64,000 bases of DNA from Pseudomonas psychrophila (GCF_001043005.1 NZ_JYKZ01000007.1:1-64000), one strand, 5' to 3'; shown: positions 37,401 to 45,390, counted from the stretch's first letter. Notes: generated from the sequence alone by a model not told the origin. Made by a program: numbers and translations.

Positions 37401-37745
37401 ATGCAAAGACTTTGGAAGCGCTATCAGCAGTTGCTGGAGAACGATCTCAGTACGCAGATCTTCGACAACGTTAAAAACCTGGTCGTGTGCGCACTTCTTT
37501 TTGCAGCGGGGACCGATGCCCTGAGAGGCACACATGATCTGTTCATGGGGCTCCTGGCATCCAGCATGGCAGGGTGGGGCCTTGTTGCATTATCGACAAT
37601 CCTTCTGGTACTGAATGTGAGTGACGGCATTCGCCGGCTCGCCACTCTTCGCTACCACTTGCTCCTCCAGGCATCCCTCATCCTGATTTACGTGGTGATC
37701 TCGATGCGTGTTGTCGAAATCGTCTGGGGCTTTCGATCTTCCTGA
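37401..37745 (+). CDS. Small membrane protein, unknown function
   Basis: A 114-residue protein with three hydrophobic segments (LVVCALLFAAGTDAL, LLASSMAGWGLVALSTILLVL, LLLQASLILIYVVISM) and a short cytoplasmic N terminus. The ATG at 37401 with GAGG upstream is preferred to the frame's first ATG at 37284, because the 39 extra residues contain no recognisable structure. I do not recognise the family. It lies between the other orphan membrane gene and the convergent dapA-like gene. Confidence 0.6.
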   Translation: MQRLWKRYQQLLENDLSTQIFDNVKNLVVCALLFAAGTDALRGTHDLFMGLLASSMAGWGLVALSTILLVLNVSDGIRRLATLRYHLLLQASLILIYVVISMRVVEIVWGFRSS

Positions 37746-37814
37746 TAACACTCCAACGGCCTGAAGACCGCCCATGTGCCGGGCGGCCATGACTGTGCCT
37801 GGGTCCTTGGCAAT

Positions 37815-38690
37815 CTAACAGTCGCTGTTTTTCAGGACGTTCACTATGCCCTGCAAACGCAGCTTCATGGCTTCACTGCTACGTTGCATCGGCGCTCGCA
37901 ACTCGTCATTGATCAGGCCAGCAAGCGCCAGGGCGGATTTCACCGGAGCAGGATTGGGTTCGATGAACAGGCTGTGAATCAACGGTACTAATCGAAAAAA
38001 CGTCGCACGGCCCTCGGCCAGCTGGTTATCGCGAATTTGCTGATACAGGGCCACGAACAGCTCTGGATGGACGTGTGCAGAGGCAGCAATTGCGCCAGAT
38101 GCCCCGAGGCACAATGCACTGAATATCTGGTTGTCTTCGCCGCATAACACATCCACTTTTTTACTGGCCAGAAGCGCCAGTGTGTTGGCCTGATTGCCGC
38201 CGCAATCCTTGATAGCGACAATCTGCTCATGCTCGACAATGTTGAGCAAGGTCGTTTGTTCGAAGGTCACGCCGGTGCGATAGGGGATGTCATAGAGAAT
38301 GATCGGAACGCTTGAGGCATCGGCGACGGTATTGAAAAAACCTTCAAGCCCCGCTTGGGACGGGCGGATGTAGTACGGCGGCGGGACCAGTAAACCTGCC
38401 ACGGAGCGCTTGAGGATTTCACTCTGAAAACACAGCAATTCGGCCAGGTTATTGCCGGCCAGCCCCATGACCACCTGCGCTGATGGTACCTGTTCGAGCA
38501 CCGCATCAAGCACATCCAACTGCTCACGTTTGCTCAGCGCAGCTGCTTCGCCCGTGGTACCACAGACCACAATACCGTCGATTCCACTTGCCAGCAGATG
38601 ACTGACCAGCCGCCGAAGTGCGACAAAGTCGATCGCGCCGTTATGGAAAGGTGTAACGAGTGGAATCCAGATCCCTTGAAACGATGACAT
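37815..38690 (-). CDS. Dihydrodipicolinate synthase family aldolase
   Basis: A 291-residue class I aldolase of the DapA/NAL family. The substrate carboxylate loop is CGTTGEAAAL near residue 42, the catalytic tyrosine is in ILYDIPYRTG near 133, and the Schiff-base lysine is in IVAIKDCGGN near 160. The length matches DapA (292), but Pseudomonas carry several paralogues for sugar-acid and hydroxyproline catabolism. It stands alone with no lysine-pathway neighbour, so it may be a paralogue rather than the housekeeping dapA. The start has AGGAG close upstream. Confidence 0.85.
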   Translation of the reverse strand: MSSFQGIWIPLVTPFHNGAIDFVALRRLVSHLLASGIDGIVVCGTTGEAAALSKREQLDVLDAVLEQVPSAQVVMGLAGNNLAELLCFQSEILKRSVAGLLVPPPYYIRPSQAGLEGFFNTVADASSVPIILYDIPYRTGVTFEQTTLLNIVEHEQIVAIKDCGGNQANTLALLASKKVDVLCGEDNQIFSALCLGASGAIAASAHVHPELFVALYQQIRDNQLAEGRATFFRLVPLIHSLFIEPNPAPVKSALALAGLINDELRAPMQRSSEAMKLRLQGIVNVLKNSDC

Positions 38691-39126
38691 GTACTTTCTC
38701 CTGAGGGTTGACCGATTTAGTCACCGCCAGAAGTGCAGAAGGGAACAAAGCAAGGGAGGAAGTCCGTAGCGCTCATGTCCTGTCAGCCCATCTGACGGGA
38801 CAGCGCGCCCCGGTCAAATGAGCGACTGTTTCTTGGATTTGGAGGCGAAGCAGGCACGACCCGACGCATCAGCATTTAAGCCGATATTGCGCAGCAAAAG
38901 GTCGGTGATTAGCAACATCAGGGGGTTCGCCTTCAATCAATGACCCCTTTTTTAGAAGTTTGCCGCGCAGATGTCAACTGGCCATTGGACCTTGGCCTGA
39001 AATGGTCGGGAAGCTATCAGCAAGGCAGTTGATCGACAATTATCACCTTGCGCCCGTAAGCTCATACGCGGTACGGCACCCAGACGTGGACGTGATGGTT
39101 ATCCTCAATGTGAAACAGGGAGTGAC
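38691..39126. other. Intergenic region with an inverted repeat
   Basis: 436 bases without a gene. At 38776-38802 there is an 11-base inverted repeat, TGTCCTGTCAG / CTGACGGGACA, with one G-T pair and a five-base loop. It could be an operator for the dapA-like gene. At 38919-38953 an AGGGGGT / ACCCCT pairing followed by six T residues forms a weak terminator-like structure on the plus strand. No small gene is evident. Confidence 0.4.
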
Positions 39127-39711
39127 ATGGGCTTTTTAGATCGGCTGTTTGGTGGACGCTTCACCATGCCTCCACCCGAGGAAACCAACCTCAGCGCTTC
39201 AAAAATCATGAAAGAACTGCGACCCGAGGGGCACGATCCCGCCCAGAAAAAAGCACTTGAGGCTTTTGCTAATGAGCTGGTAGCCCTCATTCCACAAAAG
39301 GAAGGTGCCAGGCTTGTGCGGCGTGTGATGCGTCGATACGCGATGGGAGATGACGCACCCAGCGCTCTCACAGAGGGGTTCTTGAATGACCCCAAGGGAC
39401 AAAAACTTGAAACCCTCGTTCTGCTTAGCGTGGACTGGAGGGGGTATGACGTTTTCGAGTATCAGGCGCCCTATTTGGTGAACGCCAGTGGTTTGAACGA
39501 ACCCTACGTCTATGTCCATGAAGGCACCTCATCCATGCCCGAGGTTCTCGGCAACCTTGATCAGTGGTTGGCCCGGTTAGGTAAGCGTTATCTTCACCTG
39601 GATTCAGGAGGGGATAATTACGACGGTTTCATTGTTGATGCTGATCGGGTACCCGTGATTATTGAGTTGGCGGGGCGTGCCGGGATCAAAGTCAGCCTTG
39701 AGAGTTTCTAG
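39127..39711 (+). CDS. Hypothetical protein (DUF6630-like)
   Basis: A 194-residue soluble protein. The C-terminal 110 residues resemble DUF6630: VDWRGYDVFEYQAPYL, then DQWLARLGKRYLHLDSGGDNYDGFIVDADRV (landmarks DWRGYDVFEYQ and DSGGDNYDGF). The N-terminal half is a helical segment (IMKELRPEGHDPAQKKALEAFANEL). DUF6630 has no known function and occurs among orphan and immunity-like genes. GGGAGTGAC precedes the ATG. It is the last gene of the accessory stretch. Confidence 0.65.
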   Translation: MGFLDRLFGGRFTMPPPEETNLSASKIMKELRPEGHDPAQKKALEAFANELVALIPQKEGARLVRRVMRRYAMGDDAPSALTEGFLNDPKGQKLETLVLLSVDWRGYDVFEYQAPYLVNASGLNEPYVYVHEGTSSMPEVLGNLDQWLARLGKRYLHLDSGGDNYDGFIVDADRVPVIIELAGRAGIKVSLESF

Positions 39712-39896
39712 ACACTTTGCAGAGTGATGATGGGCGAGGGGCTGCTGGCCCATTATTCAGTCGCGATACCTGGCGGTTTGACCTGATCAGGGTGCGTTTA
39801 TAACCGCAACCGCTTGGCATATGGCTGCGCCGCCCGCTCCGCTGGTTTACCTACGCCTGAACCCAAGCCGTCGGAAGGGCTGATATAGACCTAAGC

Positions 39897-39932
39897 TAAT
39901 TCCAAAATAGTATTTATTTGTAGTTTTTAAGA
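39897..39932 (+). promoter_or_regulatory. AT-rich CysB-like box upstream of the fused transporter operon
   Basis: The sequence TAATTCCAAAATAGTATTTATTTG, then TAGTTTTTAAG, is an isolated AT-rich block in a GC-rich setting. It resembles sulfur-starvation (CysB-type) promoter regions of Pseudomonas sulfonate operons. The resemblance is by eye only. It would suit an operon that recovers organic sulfur. Confidence 0.3.
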
Positions 39933-39956
39933 TCGTTTAGCTTTATGCCTCTGCAA

Positions 39957-39988
39957 GGCGCCGCCCTCAACCGCGGCGCTTTTTTTTG
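39957..39988 (+). terminator. Strong intrinsic terminator in the leader of the fused transporter operon
   Basis: GCGCCGC and GCGGCGC form a GC-rich stem around CCTCAACC, followed by eight T residues. It lies 246 bases after the preceding gene and about 105 bases before the next start. It may end transcription of the DUF6630-like gene or act as an attenuator if the promoter lies upstream. Confidence 0.85.
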
Positions 39989-40042
39989 CATCAGGCGTAC
40001 CGTATTCGACGCATGGCCTGAGGCGCAGCCAAATTTCCTACT

Positions 40043-40087
40043 CTGGAGCGAGCGGCAAGTCCGCCTCCAGGGGGCGCTTGCTCGGAG
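40043..40087 (+). promoter_or_regulatory. Two mutually exclusive hairpins at the ribosome binding site
   Basis: Stem 1 pairs CTGGAG (40043-40048) with CTCCAG (40065-40070), extended by GCGG/CCGC inside. Stem 2 pairs GAGCGAGCG (40046-40054) with CGCTTGCTC (40075-40083), directly before the GGAG Shine-Dalgarno sequence (40084-40087). They share bases and cannot form together. This could be a translational switch, or a worn REP element. Confidence 0.35.
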
Positions 40088-40092
40088 CTACT

Positions 40093-42177
40093 GTGACACT
40101 TACTCAAACCTCTTTTTCAGCAGCCCGGATCGAGCCATCTCAATTGCTCGCGCATCCCTCCAGCAATCGCGCAAGGGAGGATGACGTAGTGCTTGAGTTG
40201 CGAAACGTCACCAAAACGTATCAGCGCAAAAACGCTTCTGCGTTGCTTGCCGTCAGCGATGTCAGCTTGAAGGTTCGTCGTGGAGAGGTGCTGTGCCTGA
40301 TGGGAACATCCGGCAGCGGAAAGTCCACGCTGCTGCGCCACATCAATCGCTTGATCGAGCCCACCAGTGGCGAAGTCCTGATCGAAGGCCGGGCCATCAG
40401 TGGCTTGAGCCCTGGGGCCTTGCGCGATTTAAGATCCCGGCGCATCGGCATGGTGTTTCAACATTTTGGCCTGCTGCCTCATCGCACGGTGCTGGACAAC
40501 GTTGCACTGCCCCTCGAGTTGCGCGGGGAGCCCGAGCCGATTCGTCATGCGGCGGCAAGCCTGCAGTTGCAGGCGGTCGGCCTGGAAGGGTGGGGCGATC
40601 ATTATCCCCATGAGCTTTCCGGAGGCATGCAGCAACGTGTTGGCCTGGCACGGGCATTGGTGACCGAGCCCGACATCTTGCTGATGGACGAGCCATTCAG
40701 CGCACTTGATCCAACCATCCGACGGGATCTGCAACGTCACTTTCTCGCGCTGGTGCGTGAACGCGGTATCAGTACATTGCTGGTCACCCACGACCCAGCC
40801 GAAGCCATACGTCTTTCTGACCGCATTGCAGTGCTGCGCCGTGGGCGGCTGGTGCAACTGGGTACACCCGAAGAGTTGCTGGAGCATCCGGTGGACGCTG
40901 AAGTCGCGGATTTTTTTCGGGACTGCACCCCAACCCCGTCAGTGCTGCAGAGCATCGACAGCGCCCCTGAAAACACGCGTCGTGAACAAGCTTCCAGCGC
41001 TGTTATAAGCAACTGGCAAGCACTGTTGCTGGGCCCCGCCGCCTTGGCCGCGCAGGGCAAGGGTGGTGCTTTCTGGCTCACGTTCGTTGCAGAACTCGGC
41101 GCCTTGGCTCTAGTCGGGCAAGGCATAGCCAGTGCCTCTTGGCTGGCGATTCTGGCGGCCGTAGCGGTGTTAGCGGCCAGTCGTTATACCGCCTTATCCT
41201 TGAGTCGCCATCCTGTGCGCAGCAACGCATCGGGTTGGGCGCTGCCTTTGGCCGTGTTACTGGTCAGTCAGGCATTGGTGATCTGGCGGGTCCTCACCCC
41301 TGACACGACCAATGTGTTGCTGCAGTTCCCCAGCAATCGCCAGGCGCTGTTACTGACGGCGCAGAGCATTGATGATTTTATCAGTTGGTCCCAAGTGACG
41401 TTCGAGACAGCATTCGTGGGTGTGATCGTTGCTGTCAGGAGCGTCATCGAAGGCATCGAAAGCGTGTTGGGCTGGTTGCCGTGGCCCGTTTCGGCCCTGG
41501 CACTGGTGCTGTTGGCGTGGCGTTCGGCGGGCCTGGCGTTGGCGCTGACCAGTGGCGCGGCGTTGTTGTACATCGGTCTGTTCGGCTTTTGGGAGCGAAC
41601 CATCGCCACGCTGGCGCTGGTCGGCTCGTCAGTATTGATTGCCCTGGTCATTGGCGTGCCTGCCGGCATCCTGCTTGCCAGGCGGCCGCTCGTAAGGAAG
41701 GTGATCACGCCTTTGCTGGATGTCATGCAAACCCTGCCAACGTTTGTGTACCTGATCCCTGCCGTCGCGTTCTTTTCTGTCGGCAAGACCCCCGCCGTGA
41801 TCGCAACGGTGATATTCGCCCTGGCGCCGATGATTCGCCTGACATCGCTGGGTATTCAGCAGGTTCCCAAGGATGCCGTCGAAGCGGCGGTCGCACATGG
41901 TGCCAGCCCGTGGCAAACCTTGATCAAAGTGCAACTGCCTCTGGCTCGACGATCGCTGCTGCTGGGCATCAATCAAACCATCGTCATGAGTTTGTCGATG
42001 GTCGTGGTGGCGGCACTGATTGGTGCTGGCGGCCTGGGTTATGACGTCATGACGGCGTTGCGCAATATCAAGGGCGGCGAGGGCGTGCTGGCTGGGGTGG
42101 CGATCGTTCTGTGTGCGCTGATCCCTGATCGAATCATTCAATCGAGCTTGCGCAAGCAAGATCATCTGCACAACTAA
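40093..42177 (+). CDS. Fused betaine-type ABC transporter ATPase-permease
   Basis: A 694-residue fusion. Residues about 30-265 are a ProV/OpuA-type ATPase (Walker A GTSGSGKST, signature LSGGMQQRVGLARAL, Walker B ILLMDEPFSALDP, switch VTHD). The tandem CBS domains normally found at the ProV C terminus are absent. Instead residues about 310-690 form a permease: extra hydrophobic segments, then a ProW-like core with the ATPase-coupling EAA loop (EAAVAHGASPWQTLIKVQLP near 600). The GTG at 40093 with GGAG five bases upstream is preferred to the TTG at 40078. It leads an operon with a betaine-type binding protein, a homocysteine methyltransferase and MsrA. The substrate is probably a quaternary amine or sulfonium compound; S-methylmethionine would fit. 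Confidence 0.88.
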   Translation: MTLTQTSFSAARIEPSQLLAHPSSNRAREDDVVLELRNVTKTYQRKNASALLAVSDVSLKVRRGEVLCLMGTSGSGKSTLLRHINRLIEPTSGEVLIEGRAISGLSPGALRDLRSRRIGMVFQHFGLLPHRTVLDNVALPLELRGEPEPIRHAAASLQLQAVGLEGWGDHYPHELSGGMQQRVGLARALVTEPDILLMDEPFSALDPTIRRDLQRHFLALVRERGISTLLVTHDPAEAIRLSDRIAVLRRGRLVQLGTPEELLEHPVDAEVADFFRDCTPTPSVLQSIDSAPENTRREQASSAVISNWQALLLGPAALAAQGKGGAFWLTFVAELGALALVGQGIASASWLAILAAVAVLAASRYTALSLSRHPVRSNASGWALPLAVLLVSQALVIWRVLTPDTTNVLLQFPSNRQALLLTAQSIDDFISWSQVTFETAFVGVIVAVRSVIEGIESVLGWLPWPVSALALVLLAWRSAGLALALTSGAALLYIGLFGFWERTIATLALVGSSVLIALVIGVPAGILLARRPLVRKVITPLLDVMQTLPTFVYLIPAVAFFSVGKTPAVIATVIFALAPMIRLTSLGIQQVPKDAVEAAVAHGASPWQTLIKVQLPLARRSLLLGINQTIVMSLSMVVVAALIGAGGLGYDVMTALRNIKGGEGVLAGVAIVLCALIPDRIIQSSLRKQDHLHN

Positions 42178-42192
42178 ACGGTGAGACTTATT

Positions 42193-43242
42193 GTGAAGAC
42201 ACACGTATTGCGCACTATGGGCGCTGCTGCACTGCTGAGCGCCCTGATTCTTCCTGCAACCGTCCTGGCCAAGGACAAAATAGTGATTGGCGAGCAAAAC
42301 TGGACGGGAGCCATCGCTATTCAGCACATCCTCGGGGAAGTGATCAAAACCCGTCTTGATGGGGATGTTTCGTATCTTGCGGGGGATGTACCGGTGCTGT
42401 TCAGTGCCGCGGCGAAAGGCGATGGCTCAGTGGACGTACTGACGGATATCTGGCTGCCGAACCAGTCGGCAGCCTGGGCGAAATACGTCACGGGAGGTAC
42501 CCGTTCATTGGTGGCGAACACTCATCCGTATGCCGGGGAACAGGGCTTTTATATCCCCGGTTATGTGCAAGACAAGTACGGGGTCAAATCCATCTATGAC
42601 TTGAAAAAACCGGAAGTGGCCAAGCTCTTCGAGCCACTGGGCGGCGGCAAGGCTGAACTGCTGGTGGGGCCTGCCGGATGGGAGTCGACGTATATTGGCC
42701 AGATCAAGGCCAAGGATTACGGGTTTGCCGATAAGTTCGAGTCGGTATCGACAGAGGCGTCGGTGACCTACGCCAAACTGGCTTCAGCTTACAAGGGGCA
42801 GCGTGGCGTGGTGTTTTATGCCTACACGCCGGACTGGATCTTCTCGGCGTTTGACCTGCGTCGCCTGGAAGAGCCCGCCTTTGACGGCTATGCCCAGGAC
42901 AACAAAAAAGAAGACCCGCTGTACAAGGCCGATGGCTGCTGGAAATTCATCAGCCCCACCGTTGATCCGGACTGGTTGAACAAGAGTCAGATCACCTGCG
43001 CCTTCCCGGATGCCAAGGTGCATGTCCTGGCGTCCACTGCCTTGCAAAAGCGCGCACCGAAAATTGCCGAGTTCCTGCGCAATGTCGCTATCGAGCCTGC
43101 ACAACTCAATGATCTGATCCTGAAGATCGAAAAGGAAAAGCTGCCAGCTGATATCGCGGCCAAGGAGTGGGTCCAGGCGAACAGTGCCATCGTTGATCAA
43201 TGGCTCGCTGCAGCGGCGCCGAAAGTGAGTGCAATCCAATGA
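42193..43242 (+). CDS. Betaine-type ABC transporter substrate-binding protein
   Basis: A 349-residue OpuAC/ProX-family periplasmic binding protein with a signal peptide (cut near TVLAKD). The family fold shows in NWTGAIAIQHILGEVIK, the hinge VDVLTDIWLPNQ and the aromatic residues in GPAGWESTYIG and YAYTPDWIFSAFD, which could build the cation-pi box that holds trimethylammonium or sulfonium groups. The GTG at 42193 with GGTGAG upstream is preferred to the GTG at 42181. It follows the fused transporter by 15 bases and overlaps the methyltransferase start by four bases. Confidence 0.88.
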   Translation: MKTHVLRTMGAAALLSALILPATVLAKDKIVIGEQNWTGAIAIQHILGEVIKTRLDGDVSYLAGDVPVLFSAAAKGDGSVDVLTDIWLPNQSAAWAKYVTGGTRSLVANTHPYAGEQGFYIPGYVQDKYGVKSIYDLKKPEVAKLFEPLGGGKAELLVGPAGWESTYIGQIKAKDYGFADKFESVSTEASVTYAKLASAYKGQRGVVFYAYTPDWIFSAFDLRRLEEPAFDGYAQDNKKEDPLYKADGCWKFISPTVDPDWLNKSQITCAFPDAKVHVLASTALQKRAPKIAEFLRNVAIEPAQLNDLILKIEKEKLPADIAAKEWVQANSAIVDQWLAAAAPKVSAIQ

Positions 43243-44159
43243 GCCAGGCGTCCTTGCGTTTGCTCGACGGCGGCATGGGTCGAGAGCTGCAGCGGATCGG
43301 AGCGCCGTTTCACCAGCCTGAATGGTCAGCGCTTGCGCTGATCGAGGCCCCAGAGTTTGTGCTCCAGGCCCATCAAGCGTTCATTGAGGCTGGTGCACGA
43401 ATCATCACTACCAACAGCTACGCGGTGGTGCCCTTTCATATTGGTGATGAGCGCTTTGCCAGGGATGGGCGAGCGCTGGCCGAACGGGCCGCAGACCTGG
43501 CTCGCCAGGCGGCATCCGGCAGCATCGAGCCGGTCACGGTGGCCGGCTCTCTACCGCCAGCCCTGGGGTCTTATCGACCGGATCTGTTTGATCATCAACG
43601 CTCGGTCGCTATTCATCGCGAGTTGATCGCCGGACTGCGGGCTCATGTCGATGTCTGGTTGGCGGAAACCCAGAGCTCTATCGCGGAGGTACGGGCGGTG
43701 GTGGAGGCGCTCGGCGTTGAGCCCAAGCCACTCTGGGTGTCGTTTACCCTGCTTGATGAAGCTGATGAGCCGCCACGACTGCGCTCTTCAGAGTCGGTGG
43801 TCGATGCTGTGCGCGTAGCGATCGAGCTGGGGGCGAGAGCGGTGCTCTTCAATTGCAGCCAGCCCGAAGTCATGGCTGCGGCACTTAGCAGCGCACGAGA
43901 CGTAATTCGTAGCGTTGATCAAACCATTGAGCTTGGGGTGTACGCCAACGCATTCCCTCCCGTAAACACCCAGGCAAAAGCAAACAGCACGTTGCTGGAG
44001 ATTCGCAGCGATCTGGGGCCTGAGTCATACCTGCACTGGTCAAGGTCCTGGGTAGCGGCAGGTGCCAGTATTGTTGGAGGGTGCTGTGGCATCGGACCTG
44101 AACATATCGCACAGTTGCACACGCATCTGCTGCCACAAAAAGAGGTGGTCAGCCCATGA
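43239..44159 (+). CDS. mmuM: Homocysteine S-methyltransferase (MmuM-like)
   Basis: A 306-residue zinc-dependent methyltransferase that moves a methyl group from a donor such as S-methylmethionine or a betaine to homocysteine, forming methionine. The N-terminal LLDGGMGRELQ and the zinc ligands in LFNCSQPE and GGCCGIGPEHI are present. The true start is the ATG at 43239, overlapping the binding-protein stop (ATGA); the frame extends further upstream only by chance. The end overlaps msrA in the same way. In E. coli, MmuM is paired with the permease MmuP; here an ABC transporter takes that place, which suggests the imported substrate is the methyl donor. Confidence 0.88.
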   Translation: MSQASLRLLDGGMGRELQRIGAPFHQPEWSALALIEAPEFVLQAHQAFIEAGARIITTNSYAVVPFHIGDERFARDGRALAERAADLARQAASGSIEPVTVAGSLPPALGSYRPDLFDHQRSVAIHRELIAGLRAHVDVWLAETQSSIAEVRAVVEALGVEPKPLWVSFTLLDEADEPPRLRSSESVVDAVRVAIELGARAVLFNCSQPEVMAAALSSARDVIRSVDQTIELGVYANAFPPVNTQAKANSTLLEIRSDLGPESYLHWSRSWVAAGASIVGGCCGIGPEHIAQLHTHLLPQKEVVSP

Positions 44160-44623
44160 CTGATTTTCGAGAAGACGTGAATGTTGAGCAGGCTACTTTC
44201 GGCGCGGGCTGTTTTTGGGGGGCTGAAGCCGGGTTCAGAGTGTTACCGGGTGTGCTCGATAGTCGCGTCGGTTTTGCCCGGTCGTCGAAAGATGAATCGG
44301 CGCTGATTGAAGTGGTGCAAGTCGACTTTGATGCGCGGGTGATTTCCTACAGTCGCCTGATCGAACATTTCTGGACGCTGCATGATCCGACATCAATCGA
44401 TCGCCAGGGGGCGGATATCGGGGTGAAGTACCGTTCGGCCTTGTTTATCAACTCCGATCAACAAGGCCGGCTAGCCCTGGCCGGTATCCAGCAACTGGAA
44501 GCCAGCGGCCGCTTGGGAAAATCGGTGGCCACGGTCATTCTTCCACTGGGTGAGTTTCAACGGGCGGATGAAGACCAGCAGCGGTACCTGGAAAAGCATG
44601 GTGCGGGTGCCTGCTCCCTCTGA
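44156..44623 (+). CDS. msrA: Divergent peptide-methionine sulfoxide reductase MsrA paralogue
   Basis: A 155-residue MsrA-like protein. The catalytic cysteine is in FGAGCFWGAEAGF near residue 19. Several positions usually conserved are changed: the GYxGG segment reads GFARSS, and the DVGTQYRS segment reads DIGVKYRS. A cysteine in the C-terminal tail (GAGACSL) could be the resolving residue. It overlaps mmuM by four bases and ends the operon. It probably reduces methionine sulfoxide or a related sulfoxide, but the divergence leaves room for another substrate. Confidence 0.8.
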   Translation: MTDFREDVNVEQATFGAGCFWGAEAGFRVLPGVLDSRVGFARSSKDESALIEVVQVDFDARVISYSRLIEHFWTLHDPTSIDRQGADIGVKYRSALFINSDQQGRLALAGIQQLEASGRLGKSVATVILPLGEFQRADEDQQRYLEKHGAGACSL

Positions 44624-44660
44624 AAGGTCGAAGGAGTACAGGGTGGGAGCGAGCACACAT

Positions 44661-44873
44661 TCAGTGGAGAGTGACCGCCCGGCGACTTTCGCCAATCCTG
44701 ATCCTGTCCAGTGCACGGTTTAGAGCATCCAGGGCATCGATCAGGGCTTTTGCTTCCGCCACTCGATCCTCCCCCCAAAGGCGCTCAGCCATTTTGTTCA
44801 GGGCCTGAATTGACCGTTCTATGTCTGCTGCCGTGACAGCCGGGTTCTCGGCGGGTTGTTTCTTCTTTGGCAT
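44661..44873 (-). CDS. Small hypothetical protein
   Basis: A 70-residue charged, helical protein (VTAADIERSIQALNKMAERLWGEDRVAEAKALIDALDALN, landmarks ADIERSIQAL and EAKALIDALDALNRAL). The ATG at 44873 starts a lysine-rich MPKKKQ N terminus; an in-frame ATG 16 codons upstream is less likely. No signal peptide. It is convergent with msrA; a partial REP (GGGTGGGAGCGAGC) lies at 44641 between them. I do not recognise the family. Confidence 0.55.
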   Translation of the reverse strand: MPKKKQPAENPAVTAADIERSIQALNKMAERLWGEDRVAEAKALIDALDALNRALDRIRIGESRRAVTLH

Positions 44874-45222
44874 TCTCAAGACTTCTTCGGTGCCTGATCG
44901 ATGAGCCTCGCCGCCTGGCATGGCTCATCGATCCAGCAGCCACTAGGTGATTTCATCCCCCGTTGTCAGGCCAGGGGTTCAAATGGATGCAGGCAATTGT
45001 ACTGGCTTGCTCGCGTGGTCACAGGACTTGAGTGCAATCTACGGCTGAACCTTGATGAACTCATGGGTTGAAGAGGATAGATAACATTCACGCACTTTCT
45101 GATAAGGCGACCACAGTCTCTCAAACTGCTTGACGGCGTGACGGGCTCTGCAGCGGATTGGGCGCCAGCACTTTTAAATGCTGACAGGCACGCTTGGGCA
45201 CAAATAGTGATGCTGGACAGCC
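44874..45222. other. Intergenic region, nothing recognised
   Basis: About 350 bases between two small minus-strand genes. I see no repeat, good hairpin or convincing open frame. Confidence 0.4.
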
Positions 45223-45390
45223 TCAGCGGCTAATACGGATTTTCTTGTGTGTGACATCACAGACAAAAGTGCCGGTGTCGCCTCGGAGAAAATACAGGGT
45301 TGCCCTGTAAAAAGCAGAAGGGCGCTCGCAGTGCAGATCGCGCAGCTTGCGGTAGGCCCATTTCCATCCACGTTTAGTTGTGGCGCTCAT
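45223..45390 (-). CDS. 55-residue basic protein, unknown function
   Basis: A short open frame, ATG at 45390 to TGA at 45223. GGAAG sits six bases upstream of the ATG, a good ribosome binding site. The protein begins MSATTKRGWKWAYRKLRDLH and is basic and aromatic, with two cysteines (DLHCERP and FVCDVTH) and a beta-like C terminus (TLYFLRGDTGTFVCD). The overlapping longer frame on the same strand (45174-45371) has a composition unlike a protein and is rejected. It has no gene on either side within 170 bases. Unknown family. Confidence 0.55.
   Translation of the reverse strand: MSATTKRGWKWAYRKLRDLHCERPSAFYRATLYFLRGDTGTFVCDVTHKKIRISR

Noticed and set aside
45174..45371. 65-codon frame overlapping the 55-codon gene
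   Set aside because: No ribosome binding site and unlikely composition; the overlapping shorter frame fits better.
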